A DNA stretch of 64,000 nt from Centropus unirufus (taxonomy: Eukaryota > Chordata > Aves > Cuculiformes > Centropidae). The translations under genes and the position numbers were made by a program. Under the pieces are notes generated by a model. The model was not told where the DNA came from and ran no database searches. It saw only the letters and a list, made by a program, of their open reading frames with translations. Location: the NCBI GenBank assembly GCA_013397695.1, contig VYZI01000112.1:39450-103449 (forward strand). The letters run 5' to 3'. Numbering within the stretch: position 1 is the first letter of the stretch; every line of letters starts with the position of its first letter. Positions 1 to 12,448 of this stretch are shown here, piece by piece.

Positions 1-3000
1 CCCTTGCATGGCCAAGAAAGAAATGGTTTCTTCCTTCCAGTGGGACTCTTTGGTTTTCCTCTGCCTTTTTTTTTGTGCCGTTAGGCCAATGAATCTGCCA
101 AGGAGCTCAAAAACCATTTTGCTTTTCTTAAGAATGACTAATTGATGAAACAAGCACTTTAGTCTCTAGCCAGTCTCTTCTCTGCCTATTTGAATGAAAG
201 ATTCCCACTCTCAGTCCCAAAGCAATCAGGCAAAAGGAAAAGAAGCTCAACAGAAAGAGGAACCCAGACCTTGACAGAAAGACCTTGCTGAGCAGCAGTC
301 ATGAGGACAAACCTGGGAACAGTTGTTGGATGGGATATTTTAGTGATATGAGGAAAAAAAATTAGGCAGGCTAGTTTTCAGAAATCAGTAATGAGAAGAA
401 AAGAGAAAATAATGCTCATTTAGAAGTGTATTAGGCATCTTTGAAACTCCTAGGGAAACAGGGTATTATTCTAAATAACAAAGAACATCTAACATGTGAA
501 AAGCTTACCTTTTAAGAGTAAAGTTGTTTTTTTTTCAAAATTTAGGCTTATGATTAAAACCTGGCTAGCTGCTATGGAACTGGTGCCAATTTACAGAAAA
601 ATATACAATTTTAACTCTCCATGCATTTTATATGGGTTTCTAAATAGTAATTTACAATATTTATGCTACCTTATAAAGTTTGTGACCTTAATTTCTTTCT
701 GTTTTTTTCACGTATGGTAAGATGCACTGGGAAACTTGAAGTCTGCAAAATTAGACATGCATAACTTCCTTGCATGTTTGGAGATACGTAATGTTGATGT
801 TCTGATTTTAAAGCCTAGATATTAAAAAAACACTCATGACTGTGAGAGACTAACAGTACAAACAATTTTTCTAATTTTCTCTGTATAGACGGTGCATCTA
901 TGGATTATTCTGTTATTAAAACTCTTTGGAGCAAACACTGTTAGTACAATGCATGTGGTGTTGCAATATGGGTATATCTGCAAACACCCTGCGAGGCCCA
1001 GAATGAGGAACATCACTTGAATAACCTTGGAATGCAAGCCAGCTTGGATCCTCAAAATAAACAGACGAATATAATGCAAAATGGCCAAACTTTTACGCAT
1101 TATAACACTAACCTCTTGCTATCAGAGAGAGTAGCATAGGGTTTTACAAACCTTATGAACATGCTTAGCTACACAAATGCTACGCAGTCTTCTTAAATGC
1201 ATGTATAACATCAGGACACTTAAAGGTCCAGGTTCACTCTGCCTGTAACTGAGATACCTATGTTATCTTTCGCCCTGTCATCCAGGACTTCTTGAGGATT
1301 CCTTGGAGTGAGGCATCAGCAAAGGAGGTGATTCAAGGAGGTGACAGTCCTGTGAGCTGTATCTCTCCTTTAAGGTGAGTATATCTCTGAGTTAATCTCT
1401 GTAGCATGTACCAAAAGTGAGGTGGACCCAAGCTGGGCAAAAATCTGTGTTTTAACTTTTAGGTACTGAGTCACATTAGTAGCTCTGGTCCTAGAGTCTC
1501 CTATTTAGACTCCCTGCTCTATGTGGAATGAGGTCAAGTACATATTTTAATTGGACTATTCAAACATCTTGGGTTCCTCCGGGTGAATATTTTCAGGCAG
1601 CTCATTTCTTTCCAGCTCAGCAATCTTGACTCATCATCTGTTTACTCTGCATGTTATTGTAGTGGCACATGACAGGGCTGGATGCAGCTGTGAAGCTGAT
1701 AGGGAGTTGCACAGTGGTGGAGTCGCTCGTCTCCTACATTGCATCGATTGGGCACCACACTGAGCAGCCCTAATGGGGAGCAGAGGTTTAGCCTCCTTCC
1801 CCCCCTCTTGCTTCTCTGCTCCCCTCGTCTCTTTGCAGAAAGTGTCCTTGGATTGGGCAGATGCTGGGTTTGCTCCTTTCCATCTCTGACCCCATTGCTC
1901 GTGTGCACCTTTTCAGCTATGCAAATCAGCTATTCATTATTTATAAGGGTTTTGTTACACATTGTAAATACTTCTGTTACAGCGTAAGGACAAAGGATAG
2001 TCAATGCCATGTAAATATACGATGAAACATTACTGAAAATGATTTAAAGAAAATAATCTCTCCATGGGTCAACACTTCTGCACATTCAAATCAGCACTAA
2101 AGCTTCAGTTTCCCATAATCAAGCAGGTTAAGAAGCTCTTTCCACTTATGAATCACTAACTTTGTCAGAGCACTTTGCAGCATCCTCTCCTGGTCCTATT
2201 TTGATTTACAACATAGCAACCTTTCTGTTACTCCAGATTCATTACAGTACAACTATACTATTCTTGTGCTTCCTGGCATTATTTTTCTTGTAATATGACT
2301 AACAATACAGTTGTGTGTCTGTTTGTGAACACTTACGTAGAGTTTTGCTTGTTTTTCCTTTTTAAACTAAGCTTGAACCAAAGAAAATACAAGTATAACT
2401 ATCAAACCTGCAAGTAAGGTTTGAGAAGCCACAAGGTGCTCCTGCTGTTTATACGTGTGTGAATTACAGTACATCAAGAAATCAATATTCCCTAGATGGT
2501 GCTTGTGCCTGGCACTTCATGGTGAACAAACATTAGATAAGACAATATAAATGGTACAATCCTTATTGATTTCTCTTGACTGTGTAGAATGTGAAAGCTG
2601 TAGCCACAGTTAACACTTACTGACAGACTCACCTAAAGTTTCAGTGCTATTTTATATTTTATAGTTGTCCACACTCAATTGATTCCATTAAGCTGCTAGA
2701 CACATTTCAAGCCATCCAGATAAAAAAAAAATTGCAGTGCCTGGAATGAGATGCTGCTACTTTGTGCCTAGCAGGATAAAAAGGTTAAAGGACTAAATTG
2801 TGGAAGGAGTTCTCTTTTATTTGATAGAATTGTTATTGTTTTTGGTGAATGGATACTGTGAGTGATGGATAGACGCATTTAAATAAGTTAAACGAACGAA
2901 CAGTATAGATTAGAAACATCTATAGGGAAACTGTATTGGATGCTCAGAATGTTATAGCCCCCTCAAACAAACAAGCAACCCCCTTCTCATAGTTCTACCC

Positions 3001-3650
3001 ATTATTGATAGAATTCCCTCAGAAAAAAAATCAGATAGAATTAAAAAACTTGACTTTGTGATATTTTTTTTTTCATTTTTTTTCTCCTCTTTTGACTTAC
3101 AATGCAGGTTTTAAAATGTCTTTTTATAGCAATTAATACTTTACCCACCTACCCCACCCCCACCACGTAAGTGAACTTCTCACATAAGTCAAGGAAATTA
3201 GGGGGTAGAACAGAAAAAAAAAAATCTGAATAACAGGATAAGAGATTTAGTGACTTGAAAAATAATTCTCCATTTCCCTTTTATACCTGAAAAGCTCAGA
3301 ATATCTATTTCATAGTTTCTTACTCCTACTCTGGGAAGATTTAAATAATATGATTGAATTAGTGTAAAAAAGGTGTCAGACATCCATTCTACAAATACTA
3401 AATGCAGACTGGACTGTGGGATACCTAATGTCTTGAGAAAATCCTTTTAATATTTTTTTGGGCTGTTTAGTATGCAAATTGAAAAAAAAATTCTGAGGAA
3501 ATTGCAAAATTAAAAAAGCCATAAATAATAAAGAAGTAGAGAAATTTACCAAATCAAAACCATATCGGAACCAGCCATCCTGTTCTGCTTTCCTCTAGAG
3601 AAAACATTTTCAGTCAGAGTGTAAAAACAGTTGAATAAGCACTGAACGTT

Positions 3651-3730
3651 TGGATCCTGAAGCAGCAAACTCTGAAGCACATTCTTTGCTTTAAGTGTGT
3701 TGTGGTCCTATTGATTTCAACAGTATTGAG
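3651..3730. repeat. Possible ancient amniote interspersed repeat relic
   Basis: The stretch GGATCCTGAAGCAGC, followed by GCACATTCTTTGCTTTAAG and CCTATTGATTTCAACAG, resembles an old reptile/bird repeat. In the copies I recall, GATCCTG is followed by a stretch like AAGCACATGCTTAACTTTAAG and then CCATTGACTTCAATGGGAC. Family name not established; resemblance is from memory of turtle and crocodile genomes. Confidence 0.4.
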
Positions 3731-4344
3731 CTTTGCTGGATTCATAGCAGCATAATCAGCACCCTCCAAGAGTGAGCACTCCTTTTCTCAGCATATTCCA
3801 GGGAAAAAAAACCCAAACCAAAATAAAACTTTTATACTGTATGAAATCAGATGGAGGTTACATTTTTTAGCTTTCAAATGAACTATTGTTCTTTTATAGA
3901 GATTTCTATTGAAAAAAAAGAGGCGAATCTACTTGAAAACATCAAGAATAAATAAGTAAATCCTGAAAAGACCTTAAAAAGTAAATTTTCAAATTTTTGC
4001 TTCCGTCTTGCGGAAGAGTTTCATATATTTGAGCATGTTAACAGAACTCACTTTTTCAGCCCACATTTGGCGACACTGGCTACAGTTTTCTCTAAAATTC
4101 TTCTACCGAAAAAAGACATGACAAACTGCTCAAAATTACAAGAATATCTTTAGATCAAAAGAAAACTGCAGAATGCTTCTCATACCAAGAGCCTTCTATT
4201 TTTCCTATAAAATATTAGACATCATTAAAGGTGAGTTAAGACTTTGGTGAAAATCTAAAGAGCATCAGCAAATCTAAGCACTGCTCAGCTTTTCAATTGC
4301 TTTCTACTTCTCAGTTCTTTTAAATGGTTTTCTATGGCAGGAAC

Positions 4345-4670
4345 ATTTTTCTTAATTAGTCACAGCTAATTAGTGTTCTGGCATAGACAAGTAATCAGAA
4401 ATGTCAGAGCTGCAAGGCTACATCTCCCTAATCCTTTGATAATAATTTAGCCTCCTGGGAGGGCCTCAAGCTGCGGTAAGTAGTGGCTGACAATAAGGCA
4501 AAATTAGGTGGGCAGCAGACCATTAGGATAGAAAAATAAAAAGCACTACCAAATCCTGCTGAGCACCATCAGGCAACTAACTACACTGCCAGATGAGGTG
4601 CCTGTTTAAGCCTGTGTTGTTAATTAGCTGATTCTACCAGACCTGCCACATATGTCCAGGTGCGTCACGC
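4345..4670. promoter_or_regulatory. Candidate intronic enhancer (homeobox and E-box cluster)
   Basis: Three TAATTA homeodomain cores (4353-4358, 4367-4372, 4621-4626) occur within 275 bp. The first two are spaced 14 bp apart. Three E-box-type hexamers accompany them: CAGATG (4590-4595), CATATG (4649-4654) and CAGGTG (4657-4662), the last abutting GCGTCACGC, a CRE-like core. The segment is less AT-rich than its surroundings. The regulatory role is inferred from motif density only. Confidence 0.25.
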
Positions 4671-5779
4671 AAAGATGTGTATTCCTGGGTTTGTGCCAAA
4701 GGACAATTCTGTGCTGTGATCAAATTTCAAGAATCTGAGAAAGGAGCCCACATATTTCTTGAAGATTATTCTGAGATATCAAAGAACTACGATCAACAAG
4801 TTACAATCCAGTTTTGTTGAGTCTCTAAGTAATTAGGCACGGTGCTCTCGTGTTTCTTGGAGGTTAATACAAACACAGCTTTTGATTCAAACATGGCCTT
4901 TAACCAGTTCTACCTAGTCTCAACTTGCTAAAGTTGCCTTGGCGTATAAACTAGATGAAAAAGTGACACTTTGTCATATCATACACTTGCAAGTGATTAC
5001 ATAACAAGGAAGAGGAAGACTACTTATTAAAATTAATCTAACAGGAAGCAGTTTGAAAGTGAGAATAAAATTACAAAGTTTTCTAAAAAGAAATAAAAAA
5101 TTGTTGAAAACCTACAGTAATGGTGTTTTTGAGGTAGACATGGACAGCACAAGGAGTTGCCACTATCAAAACCTCACAGTTAAAGTAAGTGTTCCTCTTA
5201 GCTTCCTCACCAGCTGAAGATGAATGCACGTGCCAGGGAGAAGCATTTGACCTTTTTTTTTAAAGGTCAGAAAACTTACAGAAATGATGCAATTGAATAA
5301 AGCATTTGCTAAAAATGTTCTGGCACCTATGATGGCAAACAGAAATGAATGAGTACGTCATATCTCCATTTAGGCATCAAATGAAATACATGACATGACA
5401 AGTAATCTTTGGAGAATGATTGCTACCTCAAATAAACTCAAGTACATCATTGAACTTAAACAGCCCATCCTGGATACTAAAGGTGAAGGAAAATAATGGT
5501 CATACGGGAACACAGCTAGCACCTAGTTCACATTCCAGAGAAAATGCAGGCATTTTTCAAGAAAAAAAAAAAGAATCACCTTTCATCTGAACTTTTGAAA
5601 TACAAAAGCAAAAGCAAGTATGTAAATCTAGAGTGCTTAAGCAAATATACTATGCATAAAGATGTTCAATATATCTGCACTCCAAAGAAAGTTGTATAAA
5701 GTTCCCTGCCTTCAACAACTCTTGCACTCCTTTTTGAATCGTTACCCTACGTGCGACCACAACCCTGAGGACATTCTGT

Positions 5780-5846
5780 ATGAGCAGCTCCTGTGAAGTC
5801 AACAGGACTACTCGGGCACACCCGTAAAAGACGGACAATCGGGGTT
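5780..5846. repeat. Possible ancient amniote interspersed repeat relic
   Basis: TGAGCAGCTCCTGTGAAGTC, AACAGGACTACTCGGGCACA and ACAATCGGGGTT resemble the GAAGTCAATGGGACTACTCA...GGATCGGGGCC core of an old repeat seen in reptiles and birds. CpG content is higher than in surrounding intron. The family is not assigned. Confidence 0.45.
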
Positions 5847-8800
5847 AAAGTCAATATCTGCTGACAGGGGCTGTCTTGTACAGGATAATGAAGGGACACG
5901 TTTGCTGATGTTGGCATATCCAAAATGTGCACTCTGACTGCTTTATAAGGTTACAGTACACTTGTGCTCAGGTTTCCCAGGAGTCAGAGACTAAAAAAAT
6001 TGGAAAACCTGTTGTAAACACTGCTGTGTTAGAACTACTCACTTAAACCACTAGATATTTCTCAAAGCAGCAAGCAATTACTGCATAAAGATTTTATTAC
6101 ATATATACTCTTAATAAAATTTGACCTGTACATCTGTTTACACTGTAAAGTTTTCACAATGGACTCAACACAAATATAACCTATAAGATAATGCTTTCAC
6201 TGGTAAAGAAACCATGATTATTCTAAAGGGAAAACATTCATAATTATTTTTTCTGTGTTGAGAGATTATCCATCTTTCATGTGCAATTAACAGGTATAAG
6301 AAAGTGAGAATCTACCCAAGTGGCACTTCGGAACTTCACATCACTACAGAAAGTATGTATCAATGTTTTACGCAGTGTTTCATGCAAAATGACTCACCTT
6401 TATTTAAGCTGTTTTTAAGTAAAATCCAGTTTTGTTTTAAAGGAAACAGTTTTTAATTTAGAAGTCTAATATTATTTTAAATGCTCAGGAGTAGGGAGGT
6501 TTATTACTCCTATCTTAAAAATTCAGATAGAGTCATGATTTTTAATCTAGTCAGTGATGATAACTTGGCATATTTATGGATACAGCAGTGCTTTTATTGA
6601 AGTTATTGGTATAATGCCCATTACTTTTGATAATGTAGAACTGGACCCCATGGGAATTTTAAAGTTTTGTACTTTTTACATCTGTTAAATTTGTGATCAG
6701 ATATACAGCACTGTTCTTTGTACACTGGTCATCAAGCAGTTTATAGATAAGGGGGGTTTTATTATTAATTAGTAATATTATAGATTTCTTTCTAGGCTTG
6801 TGTAATTCTATGTAATTATTCAATTTTCCCATTCACCAACTGCCACTCTTACAGCCTTTTCTGAAAAGAAGGAATTTTCAAACACTGGTTTAAAAAAACT
6901 TAGGTAATTAAAGTACAAATTTGTTTCTAAAACATTTTACTAAACTATCTAAAAAAAGAGTTAAGTGATTGCACTCAAAAATTTTCAGTTGGTGATGCTT
7001 TTAATCATAATTAAAAAATGTAATCGCGAAATAAACACAGAAGGCCCCATCTTCATGATTTAATTGTTATACATTGAATCTACTTGAGTCAATGCAGCAT
7101 TTAGAGAAACTTGTCCCAATCTAATTTCACCGTTTTAGTTTGTTTGACTGGAGTAGGGGATTGGAAGGAATCACAGATCATTAACTGAATTAAACCTACA
7201 GAAATCATGAACATGGAGTAGATAGTTAGCTCGGAGGTACTGCAGACTACTCACATGTGCAATGCTCTACAAAACCTTTCTAGTGGTCTCTAAGATCTAT
7301 GGTGTTAAAAACAAACATGCGAAACCCCACAACTGGGTTCTCGTGGCAAGAAGGAGTTGGATAGGAATAAATTCTCAGCTGACCTTAGGAAGAAGACAAC
7401 GTCCCACACCTCAAAGGAAGGTAAAAAGTCCTAAGTGTCTTTGACAAACTGACCAAGCAAAAGCTCTTTGTGAGTGCAAATCTGGTAATTTTATTTTTAG
7501 AACAAGAAGACAGCACGCTGACCTGGGAGAGACCAGTGCTACCAGGAGCACCAAGCCATATTGTTCTGTACACTGCCTATACTTATTCCAGAGGAGGTGA
7601 AGCATGAAATCCACCCAGAAGCCAAGTTATTCAGAAAAAAAGGAAAGAAAAAAATAACTATCCTGGTTCTGCTGCATGATCAGCAGAGTTACTGAAGCAT
7701 AGGATTTAAAGGGTTTAAAAACAGCGCACAAAAAACCTAGCAGCCCACTCTTCTTTCAAAGTCCCCTGGAGATTTGAGCCTCTCTCATATGTAAGGATTC
7801 ATATTACAAGCTTAAATTCCTGATTTTTCACATTTTGTATAGCATGGCAGTGCTTTTCTAGGCTTATCAAGTACTATGAAACAATGAACTTCTTTTGTCT
7901 TATCCTTAGTTTGAGACATCTCAAGTAGATAAAGTTTTCCAGCAGACATTTTCTACTTGTATCAATACTATTCTTAAACTTAAACGATCTTCTTTGAGAT
8001 GTATATTACTTCATATGATAGACATCCCATTCTCTTTCTCGCTGTAATAGCTGTTAGTACACAGCAGCCTGAGTCATGTCAATGAAATCCATGCGTAAAT
8101 AGTTTGCAAGTATACATTTTTGGGGATTGAAATAGTGTCTGAGGCCTGATAGTGTTTCTATTCACTTCTAGCATACAGAAAAGTCTGGTTATTGTGTAAA
8201 AGGTGTTTCCTGGGCTGAAAGACACACAGTTTTCCTATTTTCCTTGGCTGATGATTGCTTATCTGATATAAAGATGGAAATCAAAAGTGATTCAAAACAG
8301 TGACAGATAATTGAGTGTATATTTACACAAAAAAAACTGTTCATACTTTATTCTTTCTATTGAAATACAACTTGACAGAATTGGATTTAAAAAGAGTACC
8401 TAGGTTTTGTTATATCACTGGTTTAAAAAAACCTTTCCAAAAATCATGAGAAAAATCTTGCTCAACCATGCTGTTCTAAATATGAATTATGAGGAAAGGC
8501 GACTATACAGCGAGACACCTTTGTTTTAAATTTCTGCATGCTACGAACTTATCTATTTGTTAATGTATTGTATCTGATTCTGTCCAATTGGTTATATCTT
8601 CTAGTGGGATGTTATGTAGAAATGTGATACCACCATAGAGAAAGAAAAATAAAGATACAAATAGATACTTTATACATCGAATACTTATCATGTGCTTATT
8701 TTTAAAATTTTCTTACAGCTACAAGCCTCAGTCATGACAGCATAAAATGCATAGTGCTGAGTAAAAGGGGACAGGAATGGTTTTGCGTCTCAAAGGCAAG

Positions 8801-10767
8801 TGTTATGTCACGGCTTGCATTCATACAGGAGATGTTTTCCTGGGATGAAAAGCTTGTCTACTGAAATTAAATTTTGAAGAGGTCGCTGACCTATATAACC
8901 TAATTGTACTGAGGCTCTGCCCTTGGGCTAGTGCTAGTTGGCATAACTCAGAATCATGCCAGGAGGCATGCTGATGGCTTTATGGTACGAAAGATGCTTT
9001 GCTAGTTCTCAGGCCTGTGCCCAGGCCCTGGCTGGTTTACTGCTGTGGACATAGACTCAGGCTTGGCCCAATCCCACTATGTCAAGTCAATATGATCCCT
9101 CCAGTGAAAGCTAGACTTAGCCCCAGGAACAGAATTCTATCAACATTCAGAAAACTACAACATAAGCAAAAATAACCCCAAATAAAAAAAAAACCAAAAA
9201 ATAGAAACTTGAAAATGAAACATATGCTTGCGGATTCAGCGCAAAAGCAAACTGAGGCAGAAGTTGCTAATATGGTTTTAGTACTTTGTGAAGGTGCCAG
9301 CTGGATGGATGATAATTTTTCTAGCCCTGTAGGGCATCAAAGCTTTTATAAAATCATTCTTTTCACACATATTAGCACTTAGCTTATTAAAACAGATGAT
9401 ACTTTTTTTTTTTTTTTGTAAAGCTGCCTGGAAGAGTCTGGAAATATCAAATCTGAGAGGGAAGTCTCATTTTGACCACCCAGTCTAACAAACAACAAAC
9501 ACTGACATGACATACCATGGCTGAGAGTTTATGTTATGGGACCTTCTGTGACTGCCGCAACTGTAGTGTCACCATAAAGGCTGTGAATTGCTGTTATGAA
9601 AACATTTGCTGTAACTTGCATAATTAAATGAAACTGCCAGCAAGGCTTTCTAAAATACTTAGGAAACGATACACAAATAAATACATTTCAAAGTGTGCAT
9701 TATGTTCCAGAATTTTTTTTTGTCATGAATAAATTGCACAGCGCCAGAGATGACTTCTTTCCCTGTTCAAATTCCTACATAATTGTAAGTCAGTCATCAC
9801 TTTCATGTAAATTGATCCAAATTTACAATAAAAATACATTTATTTTAGACATATTTTACATAAGTAGTGCTTTCAATTTATACAGATGGTACAATTTCAG
9901 CTGTTCACCCCTTTTCTTGAGACCACTCAGAAAGGGATATACCGGACATAGATTAGCGGTGGGAATTTTAATAAGCATAAATATGCCCAAGAGTGTTGCT
10001 TGCAGCCTTATAGGAGAGCCTTGTATGAGGAAAATTTTGGTAGAGTAGATAATTTCTAACAAAGAGAGGAGGAATAAGGGCAAAGGAGGCTGGGAGGCTG
10101 TAGAAAACAATACTGAAAGTTTTGCAAAGATACAGGATGTATCTTTTAGCAATGTGTGGGCCTCAAGGATGAGAAAGAGAGTTACTCTGAACTTGCAGAA
10201 GCAGGATCAGAATTTGGCAAATGAATGTGACAATTCAATAAATGTTCAGTTAACTTTAAGAAATTATAAGTCTTTAACTAAAAAGCCACAAGACAAAGTT
10301 CTAAAAGTTGTTCCATGAAAGCATCAGTCAAAACCCATAGATGTACCTGGCTTAATTGACCTCTTTCTGTATACAAGCAGTCAGTGATATGGACGAGTTT
10401 TTTATTCAGGGAGATTAACTTTGTAATGGAGTCCACAAACCACAACAATTTAATACTCTCCTATGAACACAGTCAAAATCAAAAGATGGAATACAATTGG
10501 ACTACTCACAGTGGAAAAATTACTATTTCAAGTAATAATCTAACAATTTTGTTTATTCCTTCTAGCACTTAAAATTTTCATGCAGAAAATGTTTAAGGAA
10601 AGGCCACCCTTGACAGCTGAAGATGAGAAATAAAAGAGCAAAGGCAAAAATGATCAACAGGGAATAATATCTGAATGGCTTGCTGAATATACACCATCCA
10701 AATGTGGCTTATCCCTCCTGACGTAGTAGTGATGATACTGGCAAGCTTTGCAAGGGTAGTTACTTAC

Positions 10768-10875
10768 ATCAAATAACTTCTCTATGTACATTTCCTCATT
10801 GACCTTTTCTCGAAGTATATCTTGGTTTTGTCGCACAAACATAATGTAGGTATCTGCTAGATCCATTCCTGGTTT
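10768..10875 (-). CDS. CADPS2: CADPS2 exon, [15 protein letters not shown] block (last in window)
   Basis: Exon of 108 nt, 36 codons, phase 0 at both ends. The acceptor is ATCTCCACAG|AAACCA and the donor TTTGAT|GTAAGTAAC. It encodes [20 protein letters not shown] and [16 protein letters not shown]. These residues discriminate CADPS2 from CADPS in my recollection ([15 protein letters not shown] versus DVADAYVTFVRHSQD). They belong to the C-terminal region linked to dense-core vesicle association. The protein should continue with a QWY-containing exon and an acidic C terminus, but nothing matching those was seen between 1 and 10767. The apparent longer ORF across this exon is read-through into both introns. 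Confidence 0.97.
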
Positions 10876-12390
10876 CTGTGGAGATATAAAGTCAGGGGAG
10901 AAAGTAGTGGTGAGATCACTCAATAATTGAGACTTACAAGATGTTAAACATAATGAAAATTGAGATTATGTTGCAATGTTCCCACATATAAAATGTATTT
11001 ACTAAACCTGCTGGAAATTCTGGGTTAGTTACCAATAAAGTTCTCAGTGTTATAATTTATTGATACTTTGAGTGCAATGGAATGAAGTCTTCATTCAGAT
11101 AACATCTATGGCCAACTTGGACCTTTTGCCATTTTTTGTTAGTGAAGCTCCCATGGCTACTCCGCCCTCAAGGTCCAGATTCCGCTGTGACACTCAGAAA
11201 ATGGTTTAAAAAAGCATTTGGTTCCTTTTGCATTGCCTAAGATTTGTTGCAATTAGCTTCCAATGTTCTGTTGAATTTTGTGTTTGAGGTTGTCTTCTAC
11301 TAATTCCCATTCAATCTAAGTTCAAGCATTTCCCTGAAAGCAACAACATAAAAAGGTTGGTATGAGAGTACACCTGTAGCCTTGGTTTTTTATGACACTG
11401 TTGCACTAGCGCAATCGACTCAGAGGATGACGAGGCAAGGAGTAAGGGCTGAAACGTTTCCCTTCTTTTACTGATCTATGTTCTGTATAAGAGTAGGCAT
11501 AATTTTCACACAACACTCTCGAAGGTCGTGTGGTCGTGTGTATGTGACACTATGTGAGGCCAGGCAGAGTGGTTGCTGAAACCGTTCTGCTCAGCTGTGA
11601 CTTCTGGAATGCTGCATCCGCAAGATGTTATTCTACACCAAAGCCCCCAACAGCTTGCAATGTCTCCTTTCATGACAGTCTGTGTAGAGATGCTCCTATG
11701 CATAAAGGATCCAGATTTAGCCTAGAGTGACTCTCTACAGAATAATTAACAGGTCGAGGAAAGAAGGATGAAAGCAGCTGTACCTGGACCCTGAATGCCT
11801 AGGCATAAGTCATCTCTATTTCTCAGAAGCTGTAATTGTCTGAAAATAGGATACACACAAAACTAGAAGTACAAATATAATTTTATATTAAGGCTTTCTT
11901 TTTAGCCTACAAGTGAATAACGATTTTTTTTTTCTCATTCCTTATTATCATACATGTCATGTAGTGTAATTTTTATACACAGGTCTGAGCACAAGAGAGA
12001 AGGAGAGGTGCAATATGCTTGAAATGCTACCTGTCCAGAAACTGCCATTACAGTACTAATATGAGAGCATTCTCCCCTTAAAACTGCAGTTAGTGAAACC
12101 TCCTGGATCATGAGCTTACTCTACTTTTTCCTGAATCTACTATGGACACATACAGGAATATGATGCAAAATAAGATTTTATTTTTATTTACACATGTTCA
12201 TCAACAGAAGTGTTGTTTCTTAAAACTAAGAGTTGAATGTGGAGTGATGGCCTGATTTAACACTCCTAGCATCTCCAAAACTCACCCGGAAATACCTAAA
12301 TGTCTCCCACACATTTAGATCAGTCATTCCAGAGGCAAAGAATGAAAACTCTTAGGAAGAAAGCAGCACCATTTATATTTACATCTGAGT

Positions 12391-12448
12391 TATAAACCTT
12401 TATCCTTTATCCTATAAACCTTTATCCTAACCTTTATCCTATCCTATC
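12391..12448. repeat. Imperfect CCTTTATCCTA tandem repeat
   Basis: Successive copies of CCTTTATCC, separated by TATAAA or TAA, followed by ATCCTATC. The unit length varies from about 9 to 16 nt, typical of slippage-born simple sequence. Confidence 0.75.

Larger units (their letters stand above)
1..10767 (-). other. CADPS2: CADPS2 intron (3' part, runs off window)
   Basis: AT-rich intronic sequence downstream of the last exon in the window. No CADPS2 exon, CR1 element, RNA gene or convincing ORF was recognised. Noted contents are two possible ancient amniote repeat relics (3651-3730, 5780-5846), a homeobox/E-box site cluster (4345-4670), a T15 run (9403-9417), and GC-richer stretches at about 1660-1910 and 8880-9130 with no identified content. 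Open frames of 60-117 codons here are not protein-like. Confidence 0.8.

Noticed and set aside
1654..1987. Overlapping 82-84 codon frames on both strands in a GC-richer patch
   Set aside because: No recognisable protein on either strand, low-complexity CCCTC/CTTGCTTCTC content.
9403..9417. T15 run as a possible retrocopy poly(A) tail (minus-strand A run)
   Set aside because: No coding or repeat sequence adjoins it; simple homopolymer.
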